DNA from: Lytechinus variegatus | Taxonomy: Eukaryota > Echinodermata > Echinoidea > Temnopleuroida > Toxopneustidae | NCBI RefSeq assembly: GCF_018143015.1 | Contig: NC_054758.1 | Coordinates: 6,683,001-6,747,000 of the forward strand | DNA length: 64,000 nucleotides | Direction: 5' to 3' | Shown: one piece after another, positions 52,001 through 60,000 of the stretch | Layout: every line of letters begins with the position of its first letter | Numbering within the stretch: the stretch's first letter is position 1 | The notes under the pieces: model-generated | What the model was told of the DNA's origin: nothing | Seen by the model: only the letters and a program-made list of their open reading frames with translations | Database searches by the model: none | Program-made: the position numbers and the translations under genes

Positions 52001-53968
52001 GTACACTGTTAGATGAAAAAAAACAGAGTTTACATAGAGAAAAAAAAAACTAACCATTCTGTAAATTGTTATAACAGGAACAATACTGTACATTTTTTCT
52101 ACAATTTTACAGAACAGGTCTGTTTAAAAAAAGGGGAAAGTAGTTATATTACAATACATTTGCAAGGTCACACACGCCAAATACAAATTTTCTGTAATTT
52201 AACACAAATGCATGTGAGTGCAGTAAGATTGCTAGTGTTCTCGAGATTCTGCTGCAGGAATATCTGTCCTTTTTAAGTAGCAATTTTCTAACAGTTTATT
52301 TGACAGGTGAAATAATACTCTCTAAATGCAAAGAGCTATTCCGGTCCCAAATTATTCTCCTCTCTGAGTATGTTTTTAGACATTTTCACTCCAGAAGAAG
52401 CTGTAATGCACTCTCAAGAGATGTAAATCCCACTCCAGAACGACTGGTCCCTCGTCTCAATCTACATGATCTAAGCATGCTAAGAAGAGTGTGATATGGA
52501 ACCAGATTGGCTCTTTTGCATTTGGCATGTAGCATTACTCATTTAGCACGAATTGTGTAATAATTTATACAATATTTACCATCTTTTGCATAGGAAACAC
52601 CATACCGACAGGGGAGGGAAGTTTTAGTTCTGAGGCCACGGAGGGGTATAGGCTTAGGCTAAGAACCTGGCTGCCGACCATCTCCCGAGCACCAGATGGG
52701 TCCAATGCCCTAGATATGAGGAAAAGAAAATGATAATGGACTCGAAAGAGGTACTCGATTGGCGATCGACCCAATATAAATTTGATGGCTTTTCCCCTGA
52801 AAAATATCGCATATTGTTTTAAAAAGAGAAGAAAAAAAAAACTTCTAGTGGACAGCTCGTATAAATTGTCACAAAAATATAGATCATCATTTCCCAAATT
52901 CCATATAACAAATGGGAGTTTATTCCAAATCAACAGAGAAGATCAGGAAATGATATAAAATCAAACTGCCTACTTCTGTCCTCCATCCCACCCCTTCTCC
53001 TTCCCGAAGTTTGGAATTTCGCTAGAATAACAAATAAATTGAAAAAAGATCTCTTTGTTTCATACAGAATGCAATGAGAGACAAATGAAAAAAAAAACGA
53101 TCAAGATCTTGATCAAATCAATAAAAAACTTCAGTTCGTCTCTTTAAAAAGAAGTTGATAGTTTAGAAATTCGAAGCAAAAGAATCATGGCAGAGAGTAT
53201 AGCTCTGACATGAGAAGAAAAACATTATATAGGTTACATAAGGGTGGAAGGAGATTGTACAACTTACTCGGAATCATTAGAAGTCGAACAATTATCGATT
53301 CTTTCCCCGAGATTCCGAAAAACAATTGATATTATTGCCTGGGTTTCCAGTTCTCGAAGAATCCCCATGCTTATTAGACCCCTCGTCTTCGGCTGGGTCG
53401 AGTTGGCGTTGCTTGGTATCGAAATTACTGTAGATGGATCGACACCGGACGAGTTGATCCTTTTGATTTCTATCACTGTTGCACAAACGAAAAAAAAAAC
53501 ACGCTATCACTGAGGCCCCTTATTAATGATATTCTGAAACATGTTTACTTAATCAACAGATAGATACATACATACAAGCATAATCTATTCCTGTTAATGT
53601 AATGTTCAAGGTAACTTTCAGATATTATTTCCCTTTCCGTTAGACATCATTTAGCTCAAGAGTCTGTTCCCTTTAATTATTATCAAGTCTTTCCTTACGT
53701 TTTTTTTCATTGTTACGCTATTGTTTTCTTTTGTTACCGTTGCATGCTTGCTTAGATTGTGTTTTTGTTGCATGCCATCCTTATTTTCGTTTTTATTTGT
53801 TCTGTCCCTCAAACCCTGAGGAGGACCATTTACACATGTCGAAAGATTGCATTAGAGTTGGAAAAAATAATGTTACGTCCCGGAGCCTCTTTCTTTCAAA
53901 GTCACGCACACACACACCCCACACACCCACACGTGTGTGTAGAGTGTGGGTGTATGAGGGAGGGGGCA

Positions 53969-54012
<44 letters not shown>

Positions 54013-57000
54013 TGTACATCCTGCCCCTCCCAATATCAGTTGTACTTATATAACTTATTGGCCCGTATTCTGAAGTCGGGTTTATCTTAAACTCAGGTTT
54101 AAAGTTGTGGTTTAAGTATGGACAGCCAATTGTTACATGAATCACTAACAGTAGGGATATGATATTTCAGCTCATTTGGCTCTCAAATCATTCCTAATTG
54201 CCTGGAAGTATAAGTAGATAATTGTCTTCACCTTCGATGAATCAGGAAAGAGCACAGTAAACATACAACTTAATAAAAAAAAATTGACACTTTTGGCTTT
54301 CCATAAGCTTAGCACAGAGTTAGACCATGGTCTAAGTTAAACTTGACTTCAGAATACGGGCCATTGAATTAAACTTAATCTCGGGTACTCCTATGTTCCA
54401 CGCTATCCTGTTGTTCAGGCGCGAGGCCTTCTTTGAACATTCCACTTTTAATTATTTTTGTTCTCTTTTAAGTAAACATGGCAAACTTTCGGGGCTCAAG
54501 ACATGCTAAGGATTGTATTAAATAAGCATGTTACTCAAAGAATCGGAATTCCCTCTCCCAATATGACATCAAATCCACAAAACCACACATCAACATCTTG
54601 CACTATTCTAAGGTGAGTAATTATTTTTTTTCGTTATATCAAACTGTTTGATTTATTCAATTAAAGTTATCAACATATTTCAAGTATCTTATTACATGGT
54701 CATTGGCATTTCATTTATTTTTCGCCAAAAGTACACTTTCCCTAAGGAATCTATTTATACACACCAACTTCATGAACTATTATGATAAATAATGCTGTAA
54801 TGAACCTGTGCACTATACGTATCTTTAATCATACAGAATCAAGAAAACAGAAAGCCAAGAAGAGCGGGTATAGGTATAAAACAATCAAGAATGTAATATG
54901 ATCTATCGCACCCATGGGGATATTTTGAAAAAATCAATTCACTATATTCGAGGAAAAGTATCTGAAAGAGAATGAATGATTAATGTAATTTAAAACTTAG
55001 ATAGATTAAATGTTAATATGGCAAGAATAAATCATTGTTATCTTACCAAAAAGTCTGGGTGAACTCTTTTAAAAGTTGGTATTTTTAAAATATTTTTTTG
55101 AACAAAAATTGCTTTTCTGATTTTATTTTTTTTTCACTTATCAGTCCACTCTCTTTTCCGTAATTATTTTTTTTTTCTCGAGATTTGACATTCAAGAGTT
55201 GACATGGAGCACATTAAAGAAAACAAAAACCAAAAATACAAAATAAATTCCTCTCTTCATTATTATGTCCCATTCCGTTACAATTGCCTTTTCGATTGAT
55301 AAGGAGAGTATGATTTTGATTTTAGTAGTTAGCTTTTGAGAACAGTGTAATAACTAGAGAACTACAGATTCATGTACATGATGTAGGGGTGGTGAATCAC
55401 GGGGCGACAACCCCTCCCCCACGCCGGAAGCGGGAACAGGGAAGAATAAGATTATTTAAGCAAGAACACTATCAAAAAGAGATGTCCTGGTCGTATAAGG
55501 TCATTTAGAGAAAATGTCATATTTTGGAGGAATAAAAATAACTTATTAACTTTTCACAACATAAAATGAAAGAAACATCTACATGATCTATATAGAAATA
55601 TATATTGATCACGTTAGCAACTTTCTCTCACCTGCAACTCCAAGATCTATATGCACGTCTGGTTCTCCTTGTGCGATCATTTTGGCTGCTAGTTCTACTG
55701 CAAGATGTTCCATTTCCATGGCAATGTTGGCCGGTCGATTAAGAGTCTATACAAGATATATTTTTATATTATATACAAAGAGCTAATACACTGCATTCAT
55801 ATTTTATTATCAACTAAAATTCAACACAATATCATTGCCCGTTCTCACAAAGTTATTTCATTTCCTGTTTGGATCATTAATGTGATCATTTAGCAATCAT
55901 TTTTTAAAGGCATAGTCACACCGCCCGAGCGTTGTTGGAGCGGTCGTGGAGCAGAGAGAGAAAAAAAATCATCACCGCTCGCTACCTTTCACCATTTTTG
56001 ATTTCGATTTTTTTTTTCCGATTTTTTTTTCGTATTTTCCCCCCAATTTTGTGATCGAAATTCGACCCTCTTTCCCTTCCGCTCCACGACCGCTCCAACA
56101 ACGCTCGGGCGGTGTGACCAGGCCTTAAGTTGATAGCGCAAACAATCAGTTCAGACATCGAACGGTCCGAGTTTCAAAGCTCTATCCAGTTCTGAATCGG
56201 CAAAATGAAAATATACAAAAGAAAGAAGAATATATTGAAGCGCATGGTGCGATATTCAAACGATATTCAAGAATCAAACAACGAAAGTCAGAACTTACGG
56301 TATTATTCCCACAGTAATCTTCGTCTTGTAATCCAGCCAATCTTTTCTGAAACTGTATTACAAGAAAAAAAAATTGAATTACTAACATTTATTTTCTTTA
56401 TTATGTGAATTACTAATATTTCTTGATTTTAGCATGTAGAATGAATTACAATATAAATCATTATATAGCTTATTATATAAATCTCCTATTGGAAAGGCAA
56501 TTGACAAAGAAGACGTTAGGAAGACTGCATGTCTGGCTTATGGAAAGGGATTTGAAGGGCTGCAGGTCTGGTATCCTGTCACACACCAATTCAATAGATG
56601 CTGCATTTTGTATAGGAGATTTATCCAGAGACTACAAGTAAATGACTGAAACAAGATAAATAAACAAAAAACATAAGACAATAAAAACAGAAAGGAAGAT
56701 CAGGTAGGTTATACTGTCCTAATTTCCTTCAGCGCTAAAAAAAACAGATTTTGTTTGCAGCTGTTATTAAAATTGCGCAATTGTTGCTTAGCTGGTTGCC
56801 ATGTATCATTTTTCTGTATCGAAAATGGGACACCTTTTCGAAAAATCCAGTGTATCACGGTGTATCAAAGTCGACAGTGTATGCCTATACATCCGGTATA
56901 AAGTAGTCAACATGTTCAATGAATAACAGCGTTTTGCAACGATATTTTCAAATTTGTTTAGTGTTGAAGTTGATACCGACCCTCATTTCTTCCAAATCGT

Positions 57001-60000
57001 TTCGATTTCATGTTCATTTCAATGTCATTCGACAAATCCCTGCACAACCTCCAGTGCTTTATCATAATGAAACACGGTAAACGAAACATGATCTCTCGAT
57101 AATATTGAAAGAAAGGTAACAGAAGAAACATGAAAATGAAAAAGAGTACTTTGCTTCTAGGAGACGAACTCTGCATTGGCGGCGGAAGCGGGGGAGACGT
57201 GTCCCCCCCCCTAAATTTGAGGAGGGGGGGACGGTCCCCCCTAAATTTGTTGTTGATGACCTTTTTTTTTGCTTGTCAATTTATTTTCCTACGTCCCCCC
57301 TAAAATTTTTTGGTTGAGACCTTTTTTTTTTGGCTTGTCAAAAATTTTTTGGTTGTCCCCTCCTAAAATTTTTTGCTTCCGCCGCCAATGGAACTCTGAC
57401 GGATAAGAACAAACAAACAAGCAGTTTGTTTTCCATTTCCCGTAGTACGTAAAACACCATATCATATTTTAATCCTGCATCCTGTTTAGATCTTTCCTTT
57501 TTCTATGATTCCACGAAAAGAAACAAGCATTTAGTAAAACAAATCAAACAGTCTGTATCCGAAAGGTGCTTTAGTATGATTGTGTTGAAAATCTTTTTTT
57601 TAATGAACACGACTGAATCAAAGAGGGTCAAAACTGAATAAAAATCAATAAATGTTTGTTACCCCAAAAATTAGACATTAGATGTGACCTAATAAATGTT
57701 TAAAGGTGACACATCTCCGTCGAATATTTGTTGAATAGCAATGCCCGTGATCTCAGTGATATGCCTATTTAAAAGACAATGCTGTTCATTGATGAATTTT
57801 CTATTGCCGGTGTATGTAATACATGGAATTAAAGGAATAGAAAATGAAAATACTTTACCTGGATATCTGGGGAACTTTCTGTGAGGAAAGAGGGAGGTAT
57901 AAAATATTAATACAAAATCAAGTTAAAATTAGATAAAAATAATTAGATATCTACCATCAAAATAACAAATGAAATGCTAACTGCAATATCGTCAAAAAGT
58001 AAAAACAACATCATCGACTGTGAGAAAAAATGTGACAATAATCATAATAATTCCTGCTAATTTAAGCAAATGTATGATTTTTAACGGAAAGGCGAAGGGA
58101 GCATTTAAATGAAATTGTTAAAAACCTCAGTGTGTAAATGGACATGATTATAGGTTATTAGAATGTTTCAAATATGAAGAGTTAAAGTCTGAGTATGAAA
58201 TCCAAATCGATTGATTTGTGACGTATCTTAACATTACATTTTGATAACCCTTATTCGTCGGGTTGGTCTTGAAGGCTACGCAGGAGACTTCAATCCAAGT
58301 TCAACTATACCCCCGTGTATCGTATCATTACAAATTTATGGCATTTTAAAGGATCCTAGAAGCTTGGGTTCTTTCTTACGGCTATATGGAAAACATGCTC
58401 GAATGAGTTTCGTTCGACTATTAAATATGAGTTGCCCAACCTCGGTATATTTTGCTTATATTGTCAGTCGACATAGCAACGCAACATTGGCATGATCATT
58501 ACGATAATATCCACTTTGTTATTTCGCCGACAGCCATCATAATCGTAAAATTATTACAGTTATTATAATCTTGCGATTTTTTTCATAAAGCAAACCACCA
58601 TAAGAATATATATACATGTATATTATAATTGTGAAAAATTACATGTACAACAACTTTGACAACTATTTCTAGGCCTATTTACTTATGCTGTGAATGTGGT
58701 CAAACCATTTCTGTTTAAAGGGAAGAGAGCTCTGGGAACTTCAATCAATCAACTTATAATGCAATAGTACAAATTATTACCGTATATAATCCCACTTTAT
58801 CTATTAGGCGATGCGTATATGTGCTATTAAACACTCGCATAAATAGGCCTATATGATATGCAATACATTTAAAGCACTATAATCGATTTGGATGAAGGGC
58901 TTTTAAAGTATTTCCGGATTCAAATTAATACTGCCATTCTACGCAAGCCATTAGATGTAATTAACAGAAGGCCTATAAGTGTATATGTCAATATACATGA
59001 GAAGGTCAAGTCCGTTATACTGGAATAGATTAATATTCAAGGTACCTATATTAATAGAAGTGTGAATTGTTGTACGGTACATTGTGTGAGTGTGTGTATT
59101 CAACCCGTCTATTCATTTTCCAAGAATACTATTGGTATTAGGAATTTTGTGTTATTACTTTAAGTTTATTTTTTCTGTTTTTATTGTATTTTGAATAATG
59201 TTTGATAATGTTATTATGGGCCTACATGTTTCGTGATTGAAACAGTTAAACGTCGTTCGATGTGTAACCATGCTTTTATTCGCATTATGCAAGTGTTCAG
59301 AAATTTGAAGAAAGAGGCTTGATAAAAAAAATGGCGAAATTTATTATTTATTTATTTTGTTTTATTTATTTCATACTGCCTGTTCAGTTCTTAAAACTGC
59401 TTTACAAAGGCGCCCTGCAGTTTAAAATACATGTCAAGATAACTATAAAATATATCATAAAAAAACAATCAACGTCAAAAATACAAAATACAAACTATTT
59501 AACATCAGAAACAATTAACACCAAAAAAAAAATATAGAGTGGGAAGTGACAATTTAAACATACAAGTACATAGCATTGTAAATCAATGGAATATTAAATT
59601 GACACTTAATGATCAAACCAAATGGAAAATCAACTGATCATTATACAATATTATGATAAACTTGAGTACTTTATCATTGCAAATAGTAAAGGTGGTTTTA
59701 TAGAAGAAATAGTATTAGTAGTTGTAGTAGCAGCAGCAGTAGTAAGCGTAGTAGTAGTAGTAGCAACAGCAGCAGCAGTACACTCTTAAAACAAATCAGT
59801 CAAATTGACCAGACCAGTAGTCAGCTGGGAGCAACTGATATGGTATTCACTGATATTCACATTTCTGACATATTCTAGTCAGAAATAACTCTTTTCTAGT
59901 AAAATATGACTAGAAAATAGTCAAATATGACTAGAATAACAGTTACACCCACCCGACCCTATTAACTAATCATTTTTGACCGATTTGTTTTTAGAGTGTA

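Noticed and set aside
53710-54090. 126- and 104-codon frames over the GT microsatellite
   Set aside because: They encode runs of VCVCVC from the GT repeat and lie in an intron of the opposite-strand gene.
56500-56641. A further receptor exon between exons 3 and 4
   Set aside because: There is an acceptor-like sequence, but no donor in a usable phase, and the frame already closes without it.
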